A stretch of DNA of 64,000 bases from Isoetes taiwanensis. Its lineage: Eukaryota > Streptophyta > Lycopodiopsida > Isoetales > Isoetaceae. A model generated the notes under the pieces. That model ran no database searches. It saw only the letters and a list, made by a program, of their open reading frames with translations, and was not told the DNA's origin. The translations under genes were made by a program, and so were the position numbers. How positions within the stretch are numbered: position 1 is the first letter of the stretch; each line of letters opens with the position of its first letter. Location: positions 10,650,511 through 10,714,510 of the forward strand of contig JAJEKV010000010.1 of assembly GCA_021234155.1 (NCBI GenBank), written 5' to 3'. Positions 22,847-33,948 of this stretch are shown here, one piece after another.

Positions 22847-23389
22847 ATGCCAGGTTACATTAATCACCCGGTTGGTGACGAAGATGGATTGGAATTACAT
22901 TTGGGCCAAGAATCACACCTGACCAGCTCGGTTTCGGCTCCAATCTCCACCGTTGAACTGCTGCAAATAGAGCCCCGCCTCGGGGCTGGAGCACCAGTCT
23001 TGCAACCCCTGGAGTACTTGGATCAAGTAATGATGATGGCAGCAGAGCGCAGGGCAATGATAGATCTGGGCTCTGGGGCCCTTGCAATCGCACGGAGGCT
23101 CGCCCTCTTATCTAATCACTTCGAGAATGCAGTACATGCATTGATCGAGAGTGAATCTCGCATCCGTCAGCTCGAGATTCAAAATGAGGAGCTGCGTTTC
23201 TTAGTGGTTAGCCTCTATGCCCGGATGCCCCAACACGAACCACTACCACAGGCGGTATACGATGCAATGGAGATGGCTCAACCAATGGAACCACTACCGC
23301 AGGCGCTATACGATGCATTGGAGGTTCAACCAATGGAGCGGGGAGGAGGAGCAGAGGTGGAGGTGGAGCAAAGGGGGTGGTGGAGCTAG
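22847..23389 (+). CDS. Orphan 180-residue protein with coiled coil and C-terminal repeat
   Basis: An ATG-initiated intact ORF (MPGYINHPVG). Residues about 60-125 look helical, with a heptad-like stretch (SESRIRQLEIQNEELRFLVV). Then the sequence EPLPQAVYDAMEMAQPM is repeated as EPLPQALYDALEVQPM. It ends in Gly/Glu-rich sequence. Upstream there is an A/T-rich TTTATAAATAAAG about 65 bp before the ATG and the P1 cluster. Downstream AATGAATACAAC could serve polyadenylation. I do not recognise a family. Length, clean frame and repeat suggest a genuine gene. Confidence 0.55.
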   Translation: MPGYINHPVGDEDGLELHLGQESHLTSSVSAPISTVELLQIEPRLGAGAPVLQPLEYLDQVMMMAAERRAMIDLGSGALAIARRLALLSNHFENAVHALIESESRIRQLEIQNEELRFLVVSLYARMPQHEPLPQAVYDAMEMAQPMEPLPQALYDALEVQPMERGGGAEVEVEQRGWWS

Positions 23390-23625
23390 AGCCCGTGTTT
23401 TTTTTTGGGTTTTACCGAAGAATTCACTATGCCCCTGCAATGGAAATGGGAGATCGATAGCCCAAATACTCGATAGAGACTGGGCTTGAAACAAGATAGT
23501 CCGGGATTTTGTCCGGTTTATCCAGCCATCCAGATTATATACAATTGTAATCTTTTTTCCAATGAATACAACAAATTTTGTCTACTTCTATATTTCTACA
23601 ATGTAATACATGTTACATACCTTTT

Positions 23626-23850
23626 TTAAGCGGTTTCTTGGCCATGCAACAAATGTTCCAACACTTTCTCCAACCGTATCCCCACCGGGGTGTCTGCGAG
23701 GTAAAGCTTCATCCATAGCGCGAAGATTAATCCATCAGAACTCCGGACATACTTATCCCCGAAATGGAATTCCATGATAAGTTCATAAATGGATCGATGG
23801 AGTCGATCTTGCATAATCCTACTTTCCTTTTCTCGATTTGTAGTTAACAT
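23626..23850 (-). CDS. Small hypothetical protein (74 residues)
   Basis: Minus-strand ORF beginning MLTTNREKESRIMQD and ending HLLHGQETA, convergent with the orphan gene at 22847. The composition is protein-like (amphipathic helices). No family recognised, and no splice or promoter signal decides it. Confidence 0.35.
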   Translation of the reverse strand: MLTTNREKESRIMQDRLHRSIYELIMEFHFGDKYVRSSDGLIFALWMKLYLADTPVGIRLEKVLEHLLHGQETA

Positions 23851-24295
23851 GAAACATTCATCTTCGACACTGCAGAAAATTGCTATTCAGACACCTACTA
23901 TTGGAAATTAATGTTCAAGCTATTGGAATGAGATGAGTACCAGAATTCTGTAGCCATTCTTGAGAAGCTGATTTGAGTCTCTGAAGCTGATTTGAGAAGT
24001 CAAGGAGCTATGGAAACTCCTCGGCTTCGGAAAATTCAATTAGAAGAAAGATTAGGTTAACTACGTTTAGGCGGGATAAATTTGGCGGGATTTTAAAAAC
24101 TTAATGAAAGAAGTCGTGAACGGTCTTCGTCATTATTATTTGTATGTGTCAAGAATATTTTGAAACCGTGCATTTTGTGTTTTCTTGAAATTCAAATTTC
24201 TCTATTTCTCGCATGGTAGAAAAAGCTATTTCTTCGAACAGCTCGAGCGCGTATCCGAGCGACCTTCCGACTCTGTTACTAGGCGACTCCAGGAG

Positions 24296-25238
24296 ATGTC
24301 TTCTAAAGCGAATCGAGGTCGAGGCGGACGGGGCAGAGGAAGCGGTGGAAGAGGAATCTCTAAACCCGGCTCTTCTCAAGTTTCAGAGGACGTTGATCAG
24401 AATACACAGAATACACAGAACCCTATTCAAGGTATTTAATTTGCCACAGAATACACACTGTGTGGAGAGTATTATGCTTGCATGAATTTGAGATATTTCC
24501 TTTCACTTAATATGCTTTGCATGAGTTTGAGTTATTATGCTTTGCATGAATTTTAAGTATTAACATCGCCAATGCTCGATTGTCCGCTTACAGAACATAA
24601 TTTTGCTCTGTTTTATATATAGAATATAGCGGTGTTAGACAGTTGGAGATAGCAATGTTCAATGAGGTTAAATAGTGTGAAATATGGATTCATGAAGGGT
24701 ATGTAGCTTAAAATGTGGATGCAAAATAATTTAGTTTCAAATTAACGCATAGCATGGTCAATAATAGGAGATACCAACACGCCAAGCGTGATTTGTACTA
24801 ATTTAGGTTTAAATGCACGCCAAGCGTGATCTCTTGTTCTGAAAAGTACTCTAAAAGTGCTCATCTTCATTTGCGCGTTTCAAGAGGAAGAAAACCCCTA
24901 CTAATTAGGGTTCTAATCCTGCCAAGAAAGCAAGGGCGGCGACCCGGATCGCGGTACCATATGATCTCACCTTAGATGATGAAGGGCCGATTCTTATAGC
25001 AACCACCGACCCTGCCCGCCTCGAAGAGGAAATGGGCGAGGGTGCCGAGTGGTACGTTGACCTTGCCAAGACAAATGGCAAGCTCGACTTAACTCTCTTC
25101 TCGAGGAAAAAGGAAGCAGACAAGATGGCCAAACAAGGGATCCTAATCTCTTGTGAGGAAGAGGATGACACCCACTGCAAATTGCTCTTGGAGATTACAC
25201 AGAAGCAGAAGAAAGATCCGCTCGACTTACTCCTTTGA
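24296..25238 (+). pseudogene. 5' exons of a spliced gene: RGG-rich N-terminus and basic/acidic exon
   Basis: Exon 1 (24296 to about 24431) starts MSSKANRGRGGRGRGSGG and runs into a donor CAAG|GTATTT. A second coding stretch (about 24912-25238) reads NPAKKARAATRIAVPYDLTL and ends KKDPLDLLL with a stop. The space between holds two P1 palindromes (24778 and 24816). Joining the exact donor and the nearest acceptor (AATTAG) puts a TAA in frame, so either the splice differs or the copy is broken. RGG boxes usually bind nucleic acid; no family recognised. Confidence 0.4.
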
Positions 25239-27600
25239 GAGCTATCGCATACAAGGATACGCTCATGAAGACAGATGTGAACGGTGAGACATGTTTTAAG
25301 TATGGTTGGCCAACCAATGTAGCGATTACGCCAATATCTATTTGCCAAGGGGTTACACTGTATGCGTGAGGCATGTTCACTAAACCGACACCAAGTCACT
25401 ATTTGCGTGCAAGCTAGGAATTAGCTGACTTGAAAGCTTCTAAAAGGGTCCTAGATCTAGGGAAGAATGTTCAACCCGGCGGTTGTCGAAGGCATGGAGG
25501 CTTCGCTTTTTGAGAATGAATGACCAGTGGCGCAGCCTAGAGGCCATGAACAAGTTTGAATAAGTATCGACCATTATCCATTGGGTCTTAAGGAAACTTT
25601 TTGCGATCCATGTGAAGTCCCTCATCCGTTCACCAAAGCTCCATTTATGTTAGCGGGAGATATGATCCGGCACATGCCATGGAGATTGTTCGAGCATGAT
25701 TAGTAATCCGTGTCAAATGCCTATGCCAGTGGATGTGCTACCTTGGGATATGATCTCGAACAAGCTTCTTTGTGTGGGACGAACGCCCGTGAGCTATTAT
25801 CAAGTGATGATATTAAATATGTCATCATCGACGGGCAGATTCCGTTGAGGCACAAAAAGGCCATCATCGCCGAGTAAACAAACGGGCCAAAAGTGTTCTA
25901 CAATCACTATGCGTATAGGAGGTGTCGTATCTTGGATGCCAATACTTCACCTGCAGATTTGGCTGAGATTAGTGCAACTTTGAATGAAATGGGGAAGACA
26001 TTTCTATACAAAAGGTAATCAACCTGGTTTCATAAATTGTATTCACGCTTGTAATTCAAAATCAAACCCAATTCACGCCCGATGTTTTAAAATCAATCGA
26101 ATTCCGCCAGCGGTTTTCAAGTCAACCAATTGATTTGAAAACACGCGCGTGGCGTCGATTGATTTGAAAACACCGGCGCGGAATTGGTTTGATTTGAAAG
26201 CACCGGCGGAATTGCATTAGTAACTTTATTCATTTCACGCCAGGCGTGATTTTTCTCTTCATCAATTCTATTCAAATCACGCCCCCGTGTTTCTATTCTA
26301 TGATAATCGATTCAATATGCGTACTATTGCAGTCCATACGTTGAACAACCGCGCCACGCTTAGCCAGCGATTAGGTGGAATATGGTTGCCCATTGCCCAC
26401 CGCATTGTATGGTCAAAGTCCGAGGCATTCAAAGGCCGGAGGCGGACTCGCCGCATAATTATACAGAGAAGAAGAAGATTGCAAGAAAATCAAAGAAAAA
26501 AGGTGGTGATGACATTGCGATCCTTTTCCAAAGCTCATCCAAAGGTCGTGACCAAATGACTTCATGATAAGATTGTGTTTTGTAAGGAGGCAAGATGGCT
26601 CAAGTGGAATGAATTCGACGCTTTATGCACAAGGGAAGCCGCCGATACTATGGGTAGGGTGCCTCTGTTGATGTAAGCATCTTTGACTTGAATGTGAGAG
26701 ATGAGAAAGACTTCGTGGGCTAGACGACGAGACCATTTGGGTTTTTTAGACCAAGTGCTTAAAGAAGGAAGTCTTATACAAGAAGGGTGCTTTCACCAAG
26801 GATAGGATGTCCTTCGTTGAGTGCTGCATATCATGTAAAGGATGTACGCGATAAATGAAGTCACCGTAGGAGCTGAGTTACAAAGGCTATCGGGGATGTG
26901 GCATTATCCGAAATTGGATTGGCCGGACAAATACAAGGTCGAAGAATGATGACATCAAGAAGTTTGTATTCTCGTCAAAGGACTTCCTAAAGAATTGGAA
27001 GGCTAAAAATACAAAACATAAGGAGACTCTACCCCTAAGGTCTTGGCTGAGTTGAGAAGAAAAGTGGCCCTTGTGAAGAAGATTACCGGAGAAGACGACA
27101 ACATCCCAATTATTCGATCGCATTGGGTACAAAGGTCTCTTGCCGATTCAACTTCCGGCCTTAAAAATATATCACTCTTTGTGTTGGACAGCCAGGGTGG
27201 GAGAGGAGATATGGGCATGAACCGGAATGGACTACGATGGCGTCTTTACCAGGTAGATAGGATTGACAACCGAGAGGTCCTTCACTATTGTCATCGTTTG
27301 TCCTTGGGTGAGTCACATCTGCATGCACTATCTCGGGCTGCTCATGATCCGAGTGCCTCAAAGTTATTAGGAGGGATGCCTAATATATGATGTTAAGGAT
27401 AATGAGTCGAAACGTAAACGGAAGATGGCACATGTGATCTTTATTATGATATCCATCTTTGTCCGACGAGGAATATGATATTGCTAAGGCCAAGGGTGAC
27501 AATAGCAAAGGTGCATGGGAATGTTTTCTTCTAGATGATCCGACTTAAGAACTATATTCTTTCATACGGATCGGGGATCGATCGAATCAGGATGAGTCAG
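25239..27600 (+). pseudogene. Decayed middle exons of the same gene
   Basis: Several long coding-like stretches broken by stops: AYASGCATLGYDLEQASL and VFYNHYAYRRCRILDANTS (about 25720-26015, followed by a donor AAAAG|GTAATC), a basic stretch with NYTEKKKIARKSKKKGG (about 26455-26510), WLKWNEFDALCTREAADTMG (about 26597-26655), and LFVLDSQGGRGDMGMNRNG (about 27175-27230). An intron-like AT-rich gap (26020-26290) contains a P1 palindrome at 26236 and further CACGC/GCGTG half-sites. No family recognised. Confidence 0.35.
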
Positions 27601-27701
27601 AAGAGGATGAGGATCGGGACCCCCTCCTAAGTGGGGAAATCAAGCACGAGCTACAAACTAAGGAGAAGGGGCCCCTTAAATAAAAATGGATTTCCCAGCC
27701 T

Positions 27702-28341
27702 ATGGCTGCTTACCTCGTCGAGGCATTTGCTCCAATTGATACAACCTGCTTGGAGCTTCATGTTGGAGGTTATATTGCCCGAGAGGCTCTTATGGGTGCA
27801 AGAAGATGTCACTGCTTTGTGAGTGATGAGCAGGCCAAAGACTTTCTTGAACCATTCCTCATGCATGTGCTTGCCAAGTCTCCTAAAGGCCCTTATGGCA
27901 ACCTGAAATCATCAGCAATCAAAAGTCTCGTAGACTTGTCCAATTCGAAAGTGGACGTTGCTCCTGGAGAGGGAACTAGTAATCTGCAGCCTGATAAGGA
28001 AAGCAGTAATGAACAAATAGCTGCTAAACTGGTTGCTCAAAGTACTGTGATGGCGGCGAACTTAGGGAATATCCTTGCCCACATTGCGGGTGATGCAAGC
28101 AACAATAGAGTAGATTCACAGGTTAACAATGAAATAATTGACAGGGAAACCGAAAATGAAGGCAACGGCGGCTCTAGTGATTCCACCGTGTTTGCCAAAT
28201 CAATAGTAAAATAATGTCAGTTGTGAAGGACGCAGCGGAACTAATAGAAAATAACAATTCTAACAGTCAGAAGAAGACGAAGATTAAGGGTGGCGGAGGG
28301 GAGAATGACGCCGATGACGGCAGCGAAACTGAAGATGATAG
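27702..28341 (+). pseudogene. Methyltransferase-like segment (gene 1)
   Basis: An open stretch of 170 residues starts AAYLVEAFAPIDTTCLEL, then HVGGYIAREALMGARRCHCF and a helix ending in FLMHVLAKSPKGPYG. The order (hydrophobic helix, hhDh-x-G-G-like loop, helix, basic strand) resembles motif I of SAM-dependent, DNA-methylase-type enzymes, with a degenerate glycine loop. The similar minus-strand stretch at 36620-36778 has VLDFFSGGAFSRAA. Then an acidic, Asn/Ser-rich tail follows; a one-base shift near 28200 leads to VKDAAELIE…GSETEDD and the donor GATAG|GTATGG at 28341. The methyltransferase assignment is tentative. Confidence 0.4.
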
Positions 28342-28552
28342 GTATGGCCTTGCCGACGAAATAGCGCCACGCGTGATTTAATTTGTATTACCTTTGAATT
28401 AAATCGCGCCAAGCGTGCTTTGATTATTTTTCGTTGTCAAACTAAATCACGCCGAGCGCGATTTGGTTATGACTATTTCAAATCACGCTTGGCGTGTTTG
28501 TATTGTTTGTGTTATCGTATCTTGCTGACCGGATACATGTTTGATGTTTCAG
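28342..28552 (+). other. 211 bp intron carrying several P1 palindromes
   Basis: GT at 28342, AG at 28551-28552 (GATGTTTCAG). The flanking codons join in phase (AG+C = Ser, then FHCVSKKVVVFDLNG). P1-type palindromes at 28405-28417, 28448-28460 and 28484-28496, plus an ACGCGT core at about 28371, make up a large part of the intron. Confidence 0.65.
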
Positions 28553-29097
28553 CTTCCATTGCGTTTCTAAGAAGGTTGTGGTGTTCGACCTAAACGGAGT
28601 CCTTTGCAAGACTTTTCCGAAAAATAAAGTGGCTAGAGAACAGTTTCATCAGACACCAGTAGAATCAAACACCAAGTGGATCTATATCACGCGACTTGAA
28701 GGAGATGCTAGACGAGGCATTCAGGTTATTTCGAGTTGGTATTTGGTCATCCATGGAACTAAGGAACATCAAGGATACTTTGGAGGCACTGGGGGAAATG
28801 CGTAGAAATTGGTTGACCCTTTGGGATCAGAACAAATGTGTGAAGTTCACTAATCCCAAGGATCCAACAGGCAAGCCTATCTTCATCAAACACTTGAGTA
28901 ACATGATGGACGAACTTGGTATCGAGAATAAGGATGATATAATCATAGTGGATGATGATGCTCTCAAATGCTTCTACAATCAAACACAGTTCCACGAATC
29001 CACCATCTTACGATCCAAAAAACTTTGGGACGATGATTTTCCGGTGAAGTTTGTGTCTATTATGCATAATTTGGCTATGGGGATGACGGTTGGGTGA
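28553..29097 (+). pseudogene. FCP1/NIF-type HAD phosphatase-like last exon
   Basis: Motif I is KKVVVFDLNGVLC (Asp nucleophile; the usual second Asp is Asn, as in several plant family members). Next, after a one-base frameshift near 28690, comes LKEMLDEAFRLFRVGIWSS (motif II Ser in GIWSS), then LWDQNKCVKF, a Lys in FIKHLSN and DDIIIVDDDALKCF (motif III acidic pair). The order and spacing match the FCP1 homology domain, which dephosphorylates phosphoserine in proteins such as the RNA polymerase II tail. Fusion to the upstream methyltransferase-like exon is supported by the in-phase intron. The frameshift makes this copy inactive unless it is an assembly error. Confidence 0.65.
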
Positions 29098-30008
29098 AGT
29101 GTTAGATCGCACTTAACTGGATAGAACGGCTGACATGGAACCACACCTTGTTAAATACGTGGAAAAACATGGATTGATCCCTTAATGTTTTATTGGAATA
29201 TATGATATTTTTGTATGATATTTGTGCCATGTATCGATAATTTCGAGTCTGGAATTGCCTCGCAAATAATGCAATTTGTTATTATCAAACCTAATATTAT
29301 CATCTATTGAGCAAGCAATATTTGTCTCATCTATGTTAGCAACTTGCTCTTCATTTCTGCATATTTCAATTCGCATATGAAAAGTCACACGTGAATCGCA
29401 ACCTTATGTTATTTTTGAAGTCCAAAAAAAAAGATTAAAAAAAACAAAAACCCCCTAGAAGACAATAGCAGGTTGGCGTGATTTTGGAGTTGACATAATC
29501 CCAATTTAATTGGATGATGGTTGTAAATAGACAAAATCCTAAGACTCTATTTACATAGTTTCACAATAAGAATGATGCTCCCTTCCATGAACCCATGGTG
29601 CCACTCCGAAACGGATAGTATAAAAATGTAATTTCCATCAACACTTACATGTTCCCAACATTTGCAGGTATCCACATGATGCCTAGCATCATTTACAGGT
29701 CCCCACATGATCCCAGCAACGTTGGGCACCTAACTAGTTCAAATATAAGAATATCTGGGACAAATTATTGGCAAACATATATAAACCTATGTGTTTAGAT
29801 AGAATGTAAGTTAAAAATGCAAAGCACTATGAGAATTTACTTTGAAACTATCATATGTGGCTAGTAAACAGTGGTGAAAGAGCATTATTACCAGGATTAA
29901 AAAACCCCACCTTTGAAGTTATAAGGGAAAAACCTTTGTAATAATGTCTTTTTATTTCTAACAACCTATAGAGGCAACATGTGCCTATTTATTTCTAATA
30001 ACTATCAA
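29098..30008. other. Intergenic, no gene seen
   Basis: AT-rich sequence with scattered stops between the FCP1-like exon and the lipase. Nothing recognisable. Confidence 0.4.
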
Positions 30009-31360
30009 TTAGTTATATTCAGGATTGGAGGGAATCAGGTCGTCTTGTGGCCGGCGGGAACGGGGAAGCCATTTGCTTGAACTTGGATATTGTTGCACAT
30101 CCTTGTTAGAATGGATCCACCAACAGTAGGGAACCTCCAACGTTGATTTGAAGGAATCTTGCCACTTGTTCACCAATACATAGTCTCGACAACCAGGATC
30201 TTCCTGAACCGGACGCAATGTTTGACTAAGACGCACATTTAACACACTAAAGTAGATAGAGATGCAAAGACTTTGTATCCTCATTTCCCTCTTCATCCCT
30301 GAACAGACTCTTGAGGGACTCCAATTGATCAACGACTGTTTGGTCGCCATCTTCTATCAGCTCATGGCTTAGATCTTCCACAGATAAAGATGTCGAGATG
30401 CCCATCTGCTTTAACAGATTATCTAGTGAGACTACACCTGGTTCTAGTGAAATTCCATGCATGTAAAGTTCAAGATCATGCTTATTGTGATACTGCCAGA
30501 AATTCAGGTGCTTCACATATCGTGATGTTGTATAATCCACCGTTTGCAAAATGCCAACGACAACATACCCTTGGAACCATGGTGGAAGTAATGGAACCAC
30601 ATCGCCAACATTTTCAAACTGCAGTATGCCAACATGTTCAAACCCCTCAACGATCTTTTTGAACGATTTGCCACCAACTTTGGCAGAAGGTGAAGGCACT
30701 GACTGGGATGTTTTTCTGCAGTGCAAAATTGTTTCCAATGTCACAGGCAGCCAGTGCTATAAGAGCACCACCCAGGCTATGTCCGGCTATGGTGATTTTC
30801 ACCTGCTTATCCTTAGGAGTGTCAGCAAGGATGACAGTAAGCTCATCGATTACCTGATCTCTCAAGGATTTATCCCCAAACGGATTACTCAAATCTTTTG
30901 ATGAATACATGCTATTGAATCCTGAATGCACCAGGCACGGTTCCTCGACAAAGGGAAATTGTGTTTTTCTAGAGTCTAAGTCTTTCCACCACTCACCTTT
31001 CGTCATCGTGCCCCGGAACACCACTACTATGTTATGCTGCTTTTGCACAGAATCATCGATTGCAACGTAGCCTAACCAGTTGGTGTTGCTGCCAAAAAAT
31101 CTATCCTTCACAGTCATGTAAAGGTAGCGACTGATTTTGCTGGTGTGGGACTGGATTTTTAGACCAACTTTTTGGAGCAACTGGCTCTTGCGAAAAACTG
31201 AGTAGCCCTTGTACTTATTTTCGCCAGGCTCTACAGAGTCATAGACGGACTCCACCAATTGGCCCTTGCGAATTATCTCCTCCTTAGATACAGGCACAGG
31301 CACAGGCACACTGATGCCTTCTTCGCTAACTACTGCTAATGAAGGCGCAGGCATATCCAT
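30009..31360 (-). pseudogene. Phospholipase A1 / class 3 lipase
   Basis: Starts MDMPAPSLAVV at 31360. The N-terminal half reads through: SRYLYMTVKDRFFG, NWLGYVAIDDS, IVVVFRGTMTKGEWWKDL, VHSGFNSMYSS and the nucleophile elbow IAGHSLGGALIALAA, which is typical of plant PLA1-II/DAD1-like enzymes that cleave sn-1 acyl chains. Right after PVSAFTF the frame shifts (the continuation AKVGGKSFKKIVEGF is in another frame, as if two bases were lost near 30690). A second shift near 30250 leads to the family's C-terminal DYVLVNKWQDSF…WWIHSNKD and a stop at 30009. No introns. The two breaks make it a pseudogene. No transit peptide is apparent. Confidence 0.85.
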
Positions 31361-31411
31361 TACACCAATAAGAAGAGGATGGCCTAGTTATATTAGCTAA
31401 GTATTCTACTG

Positions 31412-31747
31412 TGACATTTATAGTAGACAATATTATGAAATATGAATCACATAGACAATGCAAGAACAAAGAGAAAGAGGAAGCATCAAATATATTCATA
31501 ATTGAATAGAATACATATCTGTTCGATATCTATTTGATGATGATCTCCCTCTTGCTGTGTGCTACTCTCTTGATGATCTGATTGTATGAAGTAAGAATGA
31601 AAAGGGATGAAATAGGTGCATTTTTGGGCCGAACCGTCACGCACTTAGGGTTACGTCTGATACAAAGAGGCAGATGAATGAATAGGCAGATGATGTGGCA
31701 GATGACAGGTGGATGGCTGTGACAGGTGGATGGCTACATTCGCTACA
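31412..31747 (-). repeat. 3' LTR of copia element
   Basis: Starts (minus) TGTAGCG right after the polypurine tract; the outer end at about 31412 is chosen from a CA/TG dinucleotide and is approximate. It contains duplicated CCATCCACCTGTCA. The first 84 bp recur identically at 45308-45391. Confidence 0.7.
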
Positions 31748-32000
31748 CTCCCCCTTAGCCTACACCTGCTTGAACAGGCTCTAGGGTATAAGCATGAAAG
31801 GGTGTCTATAAATGTATCCCTTTTGGTACATGTGGCTATATTACACAAATCACCCAAAGTACCCAAAAAGTACATGCATAGCCAAAACATATCCAAATTT
31901 TAGCTTAAATGTATATGCAAAGTACATAAAATCGAAAAGTGTATGTTTATACAAATAAAAAATAACCAAAATGTACATGAAAAGTATCCATATTTGTACA

Positions 32001-33810
32001 TCAATTCAGTACAATGTACGTACACCCTTTCATGCTTTTACCCTCTATGGATAAAGCTTTTCTACAGAATTCAAATTTAGCTCGTGATAGAGCTTTAGTA
32101 AGGAAATCTGCCACCATATCTTCTGTTGGACAATACTTTAATTCAATAACACCAATGGTCAGCTTTTCTCGCATAAAATGATATTGAATTTTCACATGCT
32201 TGGTATGTGCTCGAAATCTTGGAGTCTTGGCCATGGCAATACAACTTTGGCTATCAGTGTTGAGTACTACTGGATAGTCAGTTGAAATGTTGATATCTTG
32301 AAGGAGTCTTCGTAACCAGACTACTTCTTTTGTAGCATGACAAGTAGCAATGTATTCTGCTTCAGCACTGGAGAGAGAAATAGTTTCTTGTTTCTTACTG
32401 GTCCAGGATATAGTGCTACTTCCAAGCTGAAAACAGTATCCAGTGATGGAGCGTCGCTCGTCAATTTTACCTGCATATGAGGCATCACAATAACCTGTCA
32501 GTTTGAGATCACTCTCCCTTAGTGTGAGGCCGTAATCAGTTGTTCCTCGTAGATAACGAAGAACTCGTTTGACTGCAAGCCAATGATAGGGCCCTGGATT
32601 AGTAAGAAATTGGCTCAGTGTGCTCACAGCATGAGATATATCGGGGCGGAACAAATGGCAGCATACATGAGACTGCCAATAGCACTTTGATAAGGAACTC
32701 GAGACATGGCAGCCTTATCTTCTGGAGTTTGAGGGCATTGGTCCTTGGACAAATGAGTATTGATATCCAAGGGAGTGCTAATGGGCTTGCAATCAGCCAT
32801 ATCAAACTTCTTAAGAATGTCTTCAATATATTTCTTTTGACTCAAGTAAATAGTCTTGTTGGGCAGATTTCGGATCACTTGGAGACCCAAACAGTAAGAG
32901 ATCTCACCATGATCTGTCATATGATATGCAGCAGCCAATTGAGACTTGCATTCTTGAAGTAAGATAAGATCATTACTTACAATAATGGCATCGTCAACAT
33001 ACAAGCAATAAAGACAAGAGAATGTTGTTGACGTTTGACATAAATGTTGGAATCTGCCCCTCCAGACCCATAACCATTGGATCTGAAAAATGCATCAATG
33101 TGTTGATACCAGACACGGGGAGATTGTTTGAGACCGTATAAAGACTTGTGCAGCTTGCAAACCAAGTGATCTTGCCTTGGCCGGACATATCCCTCTGGTT
33201 GATGCATATAGATGTCTTCTTGTAATTGCCCATGGAGAAAGGCAGTTTTGACGTCCATTTGATGGACATGCATACTTTCAGCTGCAGCAAGTGTTAATAA
33301 AGCTCGAATAGAGGTCATCTTCACAACTGGACTAAAGATATCTGTATAGTCAATGCCTTCTATTTGAGAGTAGCCTTTGGCTACTAATCGAGCTTTGTAG
33401 CGCTCAATAGAGCCATCGGCTTTTAGCTTGCGTTTGAAAATCCATTTACAACCAATGGCCTTGCGACCTGGAGGTAGGGACTGTAAGGACCATGTATGAT
33501 TATTCATAAGAGAATTATATTCGGAATCCATAGCAGCCCGCCAGAGTTGTGCTTCACTGCCTTGTAAAGCATCCTTGGCTGTAAGGGGTTCATCAAGTAC
33601 CGTCATGGCAAAATATTTTTGCATAGACTTCATGGTACTTTCCATAGTCTTCAAAGATGGGGTCCGTTTACGTCCAAAGCGACTGGTGCTCTGGGAGGCC
33701 GGTTGAATAACTGGCTCAGGTTGAGAATTATCATGTTCTTCGAAGTCGGAGTCTTCTGATACATGTTGCTGATCAGGGGCAGCACTTGAGGAAGGATCTT
33801 CAATGTTTGT
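32001..33810 (-). pseudogene. Copia reverse transcriptase and RNase H
   Basis: RT: IGCKWIFKRKLKADGSIERY, KARLVAKGYSQIEGIDY, FSPVVKMTSIR, MDVKTAFLHG and, in a shifted frame at about 33000, the catalytic YVDD (MYVDDAIIVSND). RNase H: YCDASYAGKIDERRSITGYC, TISLSSAEAEYIA and the terminal ADFLTKAL. Frameshifts near 33000 and 32640 and a stop structure between the pieces break an otherwise well-preserved copy. Confidence 0.88.
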
Positions 33811-33948
33811 AATGCGACGTGGCACGTCGCACATGCGACGTCGTGAAAAAATCTTAGCGACCTTTTAAGAACGCGCGATTATTTTGCGACATCGACGTTT
33901 GCCATACGTCGCAAACCGACGTCGCTAATAGCCCGTTCTCTAGTAGTG
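33811..33948 (-). mobile_element. CACTA-type terminal fragment
   Basis: In minus orientation it opens CACTACTAGAGAACGGGC, the start expected for an En/Spm (CACTA) terminus, followed by repeated GCGACGT motifs like subterminal transposase sites. The other end lacks a matching CACTA repeat and no clean 3 bp duplication is visible. It interrupts the copia ORF between integrase (…SADT) and RT (…NIEDPSSS). Confidence 0.6.

Noticed and set aside
24905-25399. 164-codon minus-strand ORF
   Set aside because: It overlaps the plus-strand exon with clear codon-like composition; no motif or start context supports the minus frame.
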